The notes below the pieces were generated by a model, which was given only the letters and a program-made list of their open reading frames with translations, ran no database searches and was not told the origin of the DNA. Position numbers and translations under genes: made by a program. From Lachnospiraceae bacterium (GTDB taxonomy: Bacteria > Bacillota_A > Clostridia > Lachnospirales > Lachnospiraceae), in NCBI GenBank assembly GCA_017553665.1, contig JAFZKM010000222.1:1-5415 (forward strand): a stretch of DNA of 5,415 nucleotides, read 5' to 3'. The number at the start of each line of letters is the position of its first letter. The stretch's first letter is position 1. Below are positions 1 to 5,415 of this stretch, piece by piece.

Positions 1-32
1 CCCCGTGGCATTTATTTGTCTATGTATGTGAA

Positions 33-1382
33 TTACTTAGTTTCTTTCTTCATTCCGCCGAGGATCGCGTAAACGATGATTCCGAGGATCAGAGCTGTTG
101 CGATCGAAGTGATCGTGATAGCGCCGAAGTTCAGGGTAAGTCCGCCGATACCTGCGATCAGGATGACAGAAGCGGTGAAGAGGTTGCGGTTGTCGTTTAA
201 GTCTACAGGCTGGAGCATCTTAAGACCGGATACCGCGATGAAGCCGTAGAGAGACATGCAAACGCCGCCCATTACGCAGGAAGGGATCGAGGAAAGGAAG
301 CCTACAATCGGGGTGATGAAGGAAATGATGATCGCGAGGCATGCGGTGCATACGATCGTAAGAACCGAAGCATTGCCTGTGATGGCTACGCACGCGATCG
401 ACTCGCCGTATGTGGTGTTCGGGCAGCCGCCGAAGAATGCGCCTGCGATCGAACCGATACCGTCGCCGAGAAGGGTTCTGTGGAGGCCGGGCTCATCGAG
501 CAGGTCTCTTTCTATGATAGAGGAGATGTTCTTGTGGTCGGCAACGTGCTCGGCGAATACTACGAAAGCAACGGGAACGTACGCAGCCGCAACTGTTCCG
601 ATATAAGCGCCGGTTAGGTCGCCAAAGCCCTTGAATGCCGTGATGAATGTGAAGTCGGGAACCGAAACTACCGAATTGATCGCCGTGATCTTGCCGAAGT
701 CGCAGATCATAAGAGCGGGGATGTCGGCAAGTGTTCCGATCGCGGTGAAGATCGCCGCGAGAGCGTAGCCCGCTAAGATACCGATGATGAAGGGGATGAG
801 CTTGGCCATCTTCTTGCCGTATACCGAGCAGACGGTAACAACGATCAGAGTGGTGAGACCGCAGAGGATCGCGATGAGCTCGTGGCCGCCCGAATTTGCG
901 GTGCGGAGATCGCCTACGGCATTGCCCGCGAGTGAAAGTCCGATGATCGCAACGGTGGGTCCGATGATAACGGGAGGCATCAGCTTGTTGAGCCAGTTAA
1001 CGCCCGCGCTCTTTACGATGAGAGCGATGATAACATAAACAAGTCCTGCGAACAGAGCGCCGAGAACGATTCCCGCGAAGCCTGCCGCAACCGAGATCGC
1101 GCCGGCGAAGGCCGTCGACATCGAACCTAAGAAAGCGAATGAGGAGCCGAGGAATACGGGGCTCTTCTTTGCAGTAAAGAGTACATATACGAGAGTTCCG
1201 ACACCTGCTCCGAAAAGAGCGGCGCCCATGCTCATGCTGACTTCGCCTACGCTGTCATAGGTACCCGAGATGATAGCGGGAACCGCGATGGTAGCGGCCA
1301 TGATGGCGAGCAGCTGCTGGAAAGCGAAGACGATAAGCTGGGAAAATTTCGGCTTGTCTTCAACCGTGTAAGTGAGTTTCAT
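33..1382 (-). CDS. uraA: Uracil permease, UraA/PyrP-like, NCS2 family
   Basis: Inner-membrane nucleobase:cation symporter of the NCS2 family, expected to import uracil (possibly xanthine or related bases) with protons. The 449-residue product has the usual family length and is hydrophobic throughout, fitting the 14-segment NCS2 fold. Recognisable parts are TM1 (about 16-39, FQQLLAIMAATIAVP), the GSSFAF stretch near 79-84, AEHVADH near 277-283, DEPGLHRTLLGDG near 296-308, and the signature NTTYGES at 322-328. Tyr325-Gly326-Glu327 match UraA Tyr288-Gly289-Glu290, and Glu278 matches Glu241. The residue at the UraA His245 position is Asp282, and the TM1 QH pair is QQ. The frame stays open upstream to 1556, but the start at 1380-1382 is preferred: it has AGGAGG 9 nt upstream, and a longer start would run into pyrR. 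It lies 34 nt downstream of pyrR, so the two are probably co-transcribed and controlled by PyrR. Family is very sure; exact substrate is less so. Confidence 0.93.
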   Translation of the reverse strand: MKLTYTVEDKPKFSQLIVFAFQQLLAIMAATIAVPAIISGTYDSVGEVSMSMGAALFGAGVGTLVYVLFTAKKSPVFLGSSFAFLGSMSTAFAGAISVAAGFAGIVLGALFAGLVYVIIALIVKSAGVNWLNKLMPPVIIGPTVAIIGLSLAGNAVGDLRTANSGGHELIAILCGLTTLIVVTVCSVYGKKMAKLIPFIIGILAGYALAAIFTAIGTLADIPALMICDFGKITAINSVVSVPDFTFITAFKGFGDLTGAYIGTVAAAYVPVAFVVFAEHVADHKNISSIIERDLLDEPGLHRTLLGDGIGSIAGAFFGGCPNTTYGESIACVAITGNASVLTIVCTACLAIIISFITPIVGFLSSIPSCVMGGVCMSLYGFIAVSGLKMLQPVDLNDNRNLFTASVILIAGIGGLTLNFGAITITSIATALILGIIVYAILGGMKKETK

Positions 1383-1391
1383 AACTTTTCT

Positions 1392-1397
1392 CCTCCT
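1392..1397 (-). promoter_or_regulatory. Ribosome binding site of the permease gene
   Basis: Read on the minus strand this is AGGAGG, 9 nt before the ATG at 1382-1380. It decides the start: it favours the MKLTYTVEDK start over the longer open frame that overlaps pyrR. Confidence 0.85.
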
Positions 1398-1416
1398 GGT
1401 ATTTTGTTGTGGTGTG

Positions 1417-1956
1417 TCAGCGCTCGTAGAGTGTGACTCTTGCGGGCGGGACGTCAAACGGCGGGATGTTGACTTTGACGAGTTCGCTTCTTGAAGTGGG
1501 GATGTTCTTGCCCACATAATCGGGGCGGATGGGAAGTTCTCTGTGACCGCGGTCAACGAGCACCGCGAGCTGGATGGATGCGGGACGGCCGAATGAGAAT
1601 ACGGCCTCGATCGCTGCCCTTGCTGTCCTGCCTGTGTAGATCACATCGTCCACGAGAACGATCCTTTTGCCTTCGACGGGGAAACCGAGCTCGGCCTTGC
1701 GCAGGGTGGGATTTTCATTTTCAAGACTGAGGTCGTCGCGGTAAAAGCGGATGTCAAGCTCTCCGCAGGGAACCTTCACGCCTTCGATCTTTTCGATGTT
1801 CGCGCGAATGAGTTCCGCGAGAGGCTTGCCTCTGCTGATAATGCCTACGAGACAAAGGCCGTCGGTACCTTTGTTGCTCTCTACGATCTCGTGAGAAATG
1901 CGGACGAGGGCGCGCCTGATGTCATTTTCGTCAAGTATGTGTGCCTTCAGTTCCAT
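1417..1956 (-). CDS. pyrR: PyrR, bifunctional pyrimidine operon RNA-binding attenuator / uracil phosphoribosyltransferase
   Basis: PyrR binds pyr leader RNA when UMP or UTP is high and promotes termination upstream of pyrimidine genes; many members also convert uracil plus PRPP to UMP. The 179-residue product is full length (Bacillus PyrR is about 181). It shows the N-terminal [18 protein letters not shown] helix region (7-24), the [10 protein letters not shown] segment (38-47), LDIRFYRDD (67-75), and the PRPP-binding signature [13 protein letters not shown] (99-111). The family-specific block [29 protein letters not shown] spans about 127-155. The start ATG (1956-1954) has AGGAGG 8 nt upstream. 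First gene of an operon with the permease, 34 nt apart. Its own leader contains a PyrR-binding hairpin and a terminator, so it probably regulates itself. Nothing in the protein looks damaged; the phosphoribosyltransferase residues are intact. Confidence 0.97.
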   Translation of the reverse strand: MELKAHILDENDIRRALVRISHEIVESNKGTDGLCLVGIISRGKPLAELIRANIEKIEGVKVPCGELDIRFYRDDLSLENENPTLRKAELGFPVEGKRIVLVDDVIYTGRTARAAIEAVFSFGRPASIQLAVLVDRGHRELPIRPDYVGKNIPTSRSELVKVNIPPFDVPPARVTLYER

Positions 1957-1990
1957 AAAAAAAACCTCCTGCTACGGTCCCGGCAGAAGG
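1957..1990 (-). terminator. Intrinsic attenuator terminator of the pyrR leader, overlapping the pyrR RBS
   Basis: On the minus strand CCUUCUGC (1990-1983) pairs along all 8 positions (one U-G) with GCAGGAGG (1972-1965). The loop is 10 nt, in which CG/CG can add two pairs. Eight U residues (1964-1957) follow directly, and then the pyrR ATG. This is a textbook intrinsic terminator shape. The 3' arm contains the AGGAGG ribosome binding site, so the same hairpin would both stop RNA polymerase and hide the Shine-Dalgarno in any read-through RNA. Confidence 0.85.
1965..1970 (-). promoter_or_regulatory. Ribosome binding site of pyrR, inside the terminator stem
   Basis: AGGAGG on the minus strand, 8 nt before the pyrR ATG, with the spacer made entirely of U. 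It forms most of the 3' arm of the attenuator hairpin, so its accessibility should depend on which leader fold is present. Confidence 0.88.
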
Positions 1991-2058
1991 CATAAAATAT
2001 GCGCATGAATATAGTGGTCCTACATATCCAATGTATACAATCTTGCCGGTATCCCGTA
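1973..2058 (-). promoter_or_regulatory. Candidate antiterminator pairing of the pyr leader
   Basis: The 3' arm of the PyrR-site hairpin can pair with the 5' arm and loop of the terminator. CCGGCA (2049-2044) is fully complementary to UGCCGG (1985-1980). Across a small internal loop (GAUA against GA), UACGG (2058-2054) pairs with CCGUA (1977-1973). A weaker GA/UU extension exists after an A-C mismatch. This helix excludes both the PyrR-site hairpin and the terminator and leaves AGGAGG unpaired, which is the logic expected of a pyr antiterminator. Seen as complementarity only; no folding energy was computed. Confidence 0.7.
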
Positions 2059-2073
2059 CCGTTCTTAAAGATC
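2039..2073 (-). ncRNA. PyrR-binding RNA element (anti-antiterminator) in the pyrR leader
   Basis: On the minus strand the leader folds as a lower stem GAUCUU (2073-2068) with AAGAUU (2044-2039). It has an asymmetric internal loop (UAAGAA against GC) and an upper stem CGGUA (2061-2057) with UACCG (2051-2047), closed by the loop CGGGA. The layout matches the known PyrR binding loop: lower stem, purine-rich internal bulge, roughly 5-bp upper stem, small CNGNGA-like loop. The flanking CUUUAA and GGCAAG also resemble it. The terminal loop is one base shorter than the usual hexaloop in this fold. The element starts a few bases after the expected transcript start, ahead of the antiterminator and terminator, as in other pyr leaders. 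Confidence 0.82.
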
Positions 2074-2085
2074 TCAACCAAGAAT

Positions 2086-2115
2086 ATTGTAAACATTTCC
2101 GTGACGAGATGTCAA
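2086..2115 (-). promoter_or_regulatory. Sigma-A-type promoter of the pyrR-permease operon
   Basis: On the minus strand TTGACA (2115-2110) is followed after 18 nt by TACAAT (2091-2086). The -35 is perfect and the -10 matches 5 of 6. The expected start, near 2080-2078, gives a leader of about 120 nt that begins just before the PyrR-binding element. It faces away from the pcrA promoter. Confidence 0.85.
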
Positions 2116-2123
2116 GACGGTTC

Positions 2124-2136
2124 AAAATCTTTTTTT
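2124..2136. promoter_or_regulatory. A/T tract between divergent promoters, possible shared UP element
   Basis: AAAATCTTTTTTT lies 5 bp from the pcrA -35 and 8 bp from the pyrR -35. It falls at about -40 to -57 for both promoters, where RNA polymerase alpha subunits contact UP elements. No hairpin precedes the T run, so it does not look like a terminator. The role is inferred from position and composition only. Confidence 0.4.
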
Positions 2137-2141
2137 CGTGA

Positions 2142-2170
2142 TTGATATAGAACAAATTTTCGGTTATAAT
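2142..2170 (+). promoter_or_regulatory. Sigma-A-type promoter of pcrA
   Basis: TTGATA (2142-2147), a 17-nt spacer, and a perfect TATAAT (2165-2170). The expected start near 2177 leaves a leader of only about 18 nt, barely enough for the ribosome binding site, so no leader-based control of pcrA is expected. Confidence 0.88.
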
Positions 2171-2180
2171 GTTTTCAGGT

Positions 2181-2186
2181 AAGGAG
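2181..2186 (+). promoter_or_regulatory. Ribosome binding site of pcrA
   Basis: AAGGAG, 8 nt before the ATG at 2195. It supports that start, which also places the Q motif at the usual distance from the N terminus. Confidence 0.85.
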
Positions 2187-2194
2187 AAAGCTTT

Positions 2195-4564
2195 ATGGAC
2201 GAACTGTTGGAAGGACTTAATGACATGCAGAAGGAAGCGGTGCTCTATGGGAACGGACCGCTTCTTATTTTGGCCGGCGCGGGCTCGGGGAAGACGCGCG
2301 TACTGACGCACAGGATCGCGTATCTTATAGCAGAGCGCGGCGTTTCGCCCTATTCGATCATCGCGCTTACGTTTACCAATAAGGCAGCGGGAGAGATGAA
2401 GGAGCGCGTTGCGAGGCTCGTAGGACCGGGAGCGGAGAGCATCTGGGTGAGCACCTTTCATTCCTCATGCGTACGGATACTGCGCAGGTTCATCGATACG
2501 ATCGGTTACGGACGCGATTTCGTGATCTATGACGCGGACGACCAGAAGAGCGTGATGAAGGACGTGTTCAGGACGCTGAACATTGACCCGAAGAAGCATA
2601 AGGAGAAGACCGTGCTCGGCGTGATCTCATCGGCGAAGGATGAGCTGATCGGCCCCGACGATTTTGAGCTGCAGGCCGGCGGCGACAAAAGCATGCGCCT
2701 TTACGCGACATGCTATAAGGAGTACCAGAAGAGGCTGAAGGCGAACAACGCTCTTGATTTTGACGATCTGATCTTTAAGACGATCGAGCTCTTCAGGATG
2801 AACGGGGAAGCGCTCGCGTATTACAGACGCCGTTTCGAATATATTCTCGTCGACGAGTATCAGGACACGAACTCGGCGCAGTTCGAGCTTATCCGTCTGC
2901 TCGCGCAGCATACGAACGAGTACGGCGAGATCGAGAGGAATCTTTGCGTGGTCGGAGATGACGATCAGTCGATCTATAAGTTCCGCGGCGCGAATATCCG
3001 GAATATACTCGATTTTGAGAAGACATACACCGACGCGAAGACGATCAGGCTTGAGGAGAATTACCGTTCGACGAAGAACATCCTTGATGTCGCGAACGAT
3101 ATCATCGCGAATAATGTCGGCCGTAAGGACAAGCGTCTCTGGACGCAGAACGATGAAGGCAGCGTGGTCGAGCTCAGATGCTGCCGCGATGATAATGAAG
3201 AAGCCATGGGCGTGGTGAGCGATATCGCGGCCGCCGTGCGCGAGGGCTTTTATGAATATAAGGATTTCGCGAACCTCTACAGGACGAACGCGCAGACGAG
3301 AAGTTTCGAGGAAAAACTCGTATACAGGAACATCCCCTACAGGATCAGCGGCGGGCAGAACTGCTATCCGCGCAAGGAGAGAAAGGACATCCTGGCATAT
3401 CTGCGCACGATGGCGGGGGGCTCGGATTCTGTTGCCGTTAAGAGGATAATAAACGTTCCGAAGCGCGGTATCGGCGCAGCCACGATAGAGAGGCTCGACG
3501 CCTACGCGGAGGAGAACGCCTGCACCTTTTATGACGCACTGGCCAGGGCGCCTTTCATCCCGGGCATCGAGAGAGCGGTCCCGAAGATCGACAGGTTCGT
3601 GGCACTCATTGAGGGCCTGAAGTCGAAGCTTAACGGTGAATTCAGGCTCCGCGACATAATTGACGAGATACTCGAAGCCACGCAGTACATCGATTATCTG
3701 GGCGAAGAAGACGATGAGGAGAAGGTGCAGGAGCGCATCGAGAACATTAACGAACTGATCACGAAGATCACCGACTACGAGGACAGCTTTGAGGAGAGCG
3801 TCGAGGCGCCCACTCTGGCGGGCTTTCTTGATGAGGTGACTCTGGTCGCGGATATCGACAGTTACGAAGAGGGTGAGAACCGCGTACTTCTGATGACGCT
3901 TCACAGCGCGAAGGGACTTGAGTTCCCGAATGTATATATGGTAGGCATGGAAGAGGGCATTTTCCCGGGATACATGTCGATTAACGCGGATAATCCCGCG
4001 GAGGAGATCGAAGAGGAGCGAAGGCTCTGCTATGTCGACATCACGAGGGCGCGCGAGCATCTGACGCTCACCTACTGCAAGCAGAGGATGATGCGCGGTG
4101 AGCTGCAGTTCAACGGAGTATCGAGATTTGTGCACGAGATCCCGAAGGGCATGCTGAAGGTTACCGGATCGCAGCTGAATTCGCGGCTGAACCGGGACGA
4201 GGGCATGCGGCGCAGGTACAGCGAGGAGAGCGGCAGCTTTGACGGAGGTTTCCGCAGAGGCGGTTTTTCGGGAGGGTTTGAAGGCGCGTACCGCGGAGGA
4301 GCCGAGTACGGCAGCAGGACCAAAAGCACAGGCAGCACGCCGAAGAAGAGCATGGCAGATCTGCTCGGACTGGTATCGAAGGGCGTGCAGGGCTCGGGAG
4401 AGAAGCCTTCGTACGATGTGGGCGACAGAGTGAAGCATGTGAAGTTCGGCGAAGGCACCGTAACAGCTCTTGAGAAGAGTGATAATGACTGGGAAGTGAC
4501 CGTGGATTTTGCGAACGGCAGCAGGAAAATGCGGGCTTCGTTCGCCAAACTTGAGAAACTGTGA
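2195..4564 (+). CDS. pcrA: ATP-dependent DNA helicase PcrA (UvrD/Rep family, SF1A)
   Basis: A 3'-to-5' DNA helicase and translocase used in nucleotide excision repair, rolling-circle replication, removal of RecA filaments and conflicts with transcription. All SF1A motifs are present in order: Q motif LNDMQKEAV (8-16), Walker A AGAGSGKT (27-34), Ia ALTFTNKAAGEM (57-68), II ILVDEYQDTN (217-226), III VVGDDDQSIYKFRGA (252-266), IV RLEENYRST (285-293), V TLHSAKGLEF (568-577), and VI EEERRLCYVDITRAR (606-620). After SRFVHEIP (643-650) comes a Gly/Arg/Phe-rich linker (about 680-707). A C-terminal Tudor-like domain (about 739-789, DVGDRVKHVKFGEGTV) follows, of the kind that contacts RNA polymerase in PcrA/UvrD. 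At 789 residues it is complete and somewhat longer than Bacillus PcrA (about 739). Departures from the usual consensus are Asp615 in motif VI and the segment at 388-396. It has its own promoter and no clear functional link to its neighbours. Confidence 0.97.
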   Translation: MDELLEGLNDMQKEAVLYGNGPLLILAGAGSGKTRVLTHRIAYLIAERGVSPYSIIALTFTNKAAGEMKERVARLVGPGAESIWVSTFHSSCVRILRRFIDTIGYGRDFVIYDADDQKSVMKDVFRTLNIDPKKHKEKTVLGVISSAKDELIGPDDFELQAGGDKSMRLYATCYKEYQKRLKANNALDFDDLIFKTIELFRMNGEALAYYRRRFEYILVDEYQDTNSAQFELIRLLAQHTNEYGEIERNLCVVGDDDQSIYKFRGANIRNILDFEKTYTDAKTIRLEENYRSTKNILDVANDIIANNVGRKDKRLWTQNDEGSVVELRCCRDDNEEAMGVVSDIAAAVREGFYEYKDFANLYRTNAQTRSFEEKLVYRNIPYRISGGQNCYPRKERKDILAYLRTMAGGSDSVAVKRIINVPKRGIGAATIERLDAYAEENACTFYDALARAPFIPGIERAVPKIDRFVALIEGLKSKLNGEFRLRDIIDEILEATQYIDYLGEEDDEEKVQERIENINELITKITDYEDSFEESVEAPTLAGFLDEVTLVADIDSYEEGENRVLLMTLHSAKGLEFPNVYMVGMEEGIFPGYMSINADNPAEEIEEERRLCYVDITRAREHLTLTYCKQRMMRGELQFNGVSRFVHEIPKGMLKVTGSQLNSRLNRDEGMRRRYSEESGSFDGGFRRGGFSGGFEGAYRGGAEYGSRTKSTGSTPKKSMADLLGLVSKGVQGSGEKPSYDVGDRVKHVKFGEGTVTALEKSDNDWEVTVDFANGSRKMRASFAKLEKL

Positions 4565-4571
4565 ACACCAT

Positions 4572-4589
4572 GCCACGAGACGTGGTTTT
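4572..4589 (+). terminator. Weak intrinsic terminator after pcrA
   Basis: GCCACG-AGA-CGTGGT is a 5-bp GC-rich stem plus one G-U pair with a 3-nt loop, followed by a short T run interrupted by G. It begins 8 nt past the pcrA stop. The U tract is short, so some read-through into the next gene is plausible. Confidence 0.5.
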
Positions 4590-4602
4590 GAAAAACTTGT
4601 GA

Positions 4603-4631
4603 TTTACTTTTATATGCCCCTATGCTATAAT
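4603..4631 (+). promoter_or_regulatory. Promoter of the small membrane protein / DUF1836 pair
   Basis: A perfect TATAAT (4626-4631) is preceded by TGC, making an extended -10. The -35 candidate TTTACT (4603-4608) matches 4 of 6 at a 17-nt spacing. The expected start is near 4638, giving a leader of about 70 nt. Confidence 0.75.
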
Positions 4632-4653
4632 TTGTCTGTTAAGAACTCAATGA

Positions 4654-4688
4654 TCAGCCCGTTCTCCCCCGTTCGGGAGAGGGCCTGA
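4654..4688 (+). promoter_or_regulatory. Stable hairpin in the 5' leader, just before the RBS
   Basis: TCTCCC (4663-4668) pairs with GGGAGA (4675-4680) around the loop CCGTTC. The stem continues across a GT bulge with CCC/GGG, and across a single-C bulge with TCAG/CTGA, for about 13 pairs in total. No T run follows, so it is not an intrinsic terminator. It ends 6 nt before the AGGAGG at 4695-4700. Role unknown: mRNA stabilisation, a standby site, or binding of a regulator are all possible. Confidence 0.6.
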
Positions 4689-4708
4689 ATAAACAGGAGG
4701 ACATTGCT

Positions 4709-4996
4709 ATGTTGAATTTGGAGAAGGTTTTGAGCGGTAAGGATGCGGCGCTGGAGAAGATGAACGATGTTGTTACGAACGTTCTTGCTACCACGAAGCT
4801 TAACGAGATCCTTCATAAGGAAGAGCCGAAGCCCGAGAAGAAGACTAACGGCTGGATCGTAGCTCTTGCTGTCATCGGCGCTGTTGCGGCTGTAGCCGGC
4901 ATCGCGTACTGCGTTTACAGATTTATGTTCCCCGATTACGTTGATGACTTCGATGAGGAAGATTTTGACGAAGAGGAAGAGGATAACGAAGGCTGA
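4709..4996 (+). CDS. Small single-span membrane protein with acidic tail, unknown function
   Basis: I do not recognise a named family. The 95-residue product has a polar, partly helical N-terminal part (1-35) and a Lys/Glu/Pro-rich segment (about 37-46, EEPKPEKK). One clear transmembrane helix spans about 49-70 (ALAVIGAVAAVAGIAYCVY), then an RF-MFPDY junction and a strongly acidic C-terminal tail (76-95, nearly all Asp/Glu with spaced Phe). The Lys-rich flank before the helix and Arg71 after it leave orientation uncertain; there is no cleavable signal peptide. AGGAGG (4695-4700) sits 8 nt before the ATG, so this is a well-expressed real gene. Its stop overlaps the start of the DUF1836 gene by one base, suggesting translational coupling. 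The antisense frames here lack start signals. Function is not assignable from sequence. Confidence 0.85.
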   Translation: MLNLEKVLSGKDAALEKMNDVVTNVLATTKLNEILHKEEPKPEKKTNGWIVALAVIGAVAAVAGIAYCVYRFMFPDYVDDFDEEDFDEEEEDNEG

Positions 4997-5415
4997 TGTC
5001 TAACGAAAACCATTACATAGAGGCACTCATCGCGATGATGAAGGAGATCAATTATGTTCAGCCCGGTGACGTGCCGAACATCGATCTCTATATGGATCAG
5101 GTCACGACCTTTATGGACGAGTATCTGGAGTCTTCGAAGCGTTACAGCGACGATAAGCTCCTTACGAAGACCATGATCAACAATTACACGAAGAACAGCC
5201 TGCTTCCTTCCCCCGAGAAGAAGAAGTACTCGAAGGACCACATTTATATCCTTCTGTTCATCTATTACCTGAAGAATATCCTTTCGATCAGCGATACGAA
5301 GGCTATCCTTAATCCGCTCACGACACATTTCTTTAAGGCGGACCGGAAGAAGGAGTCCGATGGTGTCAGCCTCGAGGACATCTACGCCGAGATATTCAGG
5401 ATAGAGAAGGAGCAG
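4996..5415 (+). CDS. DUF1836 domain protein, MerR-like HTH appearance (3' end outside window)
   Basis: The frame is open from the ATG at 4996 to the window edge (140 codons, no stop), so the C terminus is missing. The segment VPNIDLYMDQVTTFMDEYL (about 26-44) and LLTKTMINNYTKNSLLP...KKYSKDHIYILLFIYYLKNILSISDTKAIL (about 55-105) is the DUF1836 pattern found in Bacillota. The second block reads like a MerR-type winged helix-turn-helix: a helix, NY-x-K-x-x-LL, Lys-Tyr-Ser, then a long hydrophobic helix. A DNA-binding or regulatory role is therefore plausible but not shown. The start overlaps the upstream stop (TGATG). The best upstream purine run, AAGAGG (4977-4982), is 13 nt away, so translation probably depends on the preceding gene. 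Family call is from memory of the motif; function unknown. Confidence 0.85.
   Translation, partial: MSNENHYIEALIAMMKEINYVQPGDVPNIDLYMDQVTTFMDEYLESSKRYSDDKLLTKTMINNYTKNSLLPSPEKKKYSKDHIYILLFIYYLKNILSISDTKAILNPLTTHFFKADRKKESDGVSLEDIYAEIFRIEKEQ

Noticed and set aside
1..32. Terminator after the permease gene
   Set aside because: The 32 bases downstream of the stop show no convincing hairpin and U tract; any terminator lies outside the window.
1383..1556. N-terminal extension of the permease frame up to 1556
   Set aside because: It overlaps the pyrR 3' end out of frame, has no hydrophobic or family-like sequence and no ribosome binding site, while the start at 1382 has a perfect AGGAGG.
1990..2002. 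Small hairpin GCATA-TTT-TATGC in the pyrR leader
   Set aside because: Only five mostly A-T pairs, sharing a base with the terminator stem; probably incidental within the antiterminator loop.
2129..2136. T run as a plus-strand terminator upstream of pcrA
   Set aside because: No stable hairpin precedes it and no gene ends nearby on the plus strand; it fits better as part of an A/T tract upstream of promoters.
1931..2461. Minus-strand frame covering the pcrA start, both promoters and the pyrR leader
   Set aside because: It runs through strong divergent regulatory signals and has no family-like content; a chance open frame.
2627..4576. Long antisense open frame (649 codons) opposite pcrA
   Set aside because: It mirrors the codon bias of pcrA, lacks a ribosome binding site, and encodes no recognisable domain; pcrA itself is unambiguous.
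4936..5328. Minus-strand frame opposite the DUF1836 gene
   Set aside because: Its end is a serine run produced by reading the Asp/Glu codons backwards, and the sense strand carries a clear domain.

Overview
The window looks like chromosomal DNA from a low-to-mid-GC Bacillota, most likely class Clostridia. The evidence is a PyrR regulator with a Firmicute-type pyrimidine leader, a PcrA-type (not UvrD-type) helicase with the clostridial motif III form, a DUF1836 protein, strong AGGAGG ribosome binding sites, and sigma-A-like promoters. Base composition looks close to balanced by eye. No mobile element, CRISPR array, tRNA or rRNA was seen. I cannot name the genus.

Layout: the minus strand (1-2115) carries a two-gene pyrimidine salvage/control operon, pyrR then a UraA/NCS2 nucleobase permease, read from a promoter at about 2086-2115. 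Its roughly 120-nt leader can be folded into a PyrR-binding hairpin, an alternative antiterminator, and an intrinsic terminator. The 3' arm of that terminator is the pyrR Shine-Dalgarno sequence, and its U8 tract runs directly into the ATG. Back-to-back with this promoter, a plus-strand promoter (2142-2170) drives pcrA (2195-4564), a full-length SF1A DNA helicase with a Gly/Arg/Phe-rich linker and a C-terminal Tudor-like domain. An A/T tract lies between the two divergent promoters and is positioned to serve both.

After pcrA come a weak terminator hairpin, an extended -10 promoter, and a structured 5' leader. They precede a 95-residue single-span membrane protein with a very acidic tail. Its stop codon overlaps the start of a DUF1836 gene (MerR-like HTH appearance), which runs off the right end of the window.

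Functionally, pyrR and the permease form a pyrimidine supply loop: high UMP should favour PyrR binding, termination, and reduced expression of both. PcrA is a separate housekeeping repair/replication gene. The small membrane protein and the DUF1836 protein probably form a co-translated pair of unknown role. The most rewarding signals are the compact pyrR leader and this last gene pair; I saw no clear candidate for a wholly new system such as a defence island.
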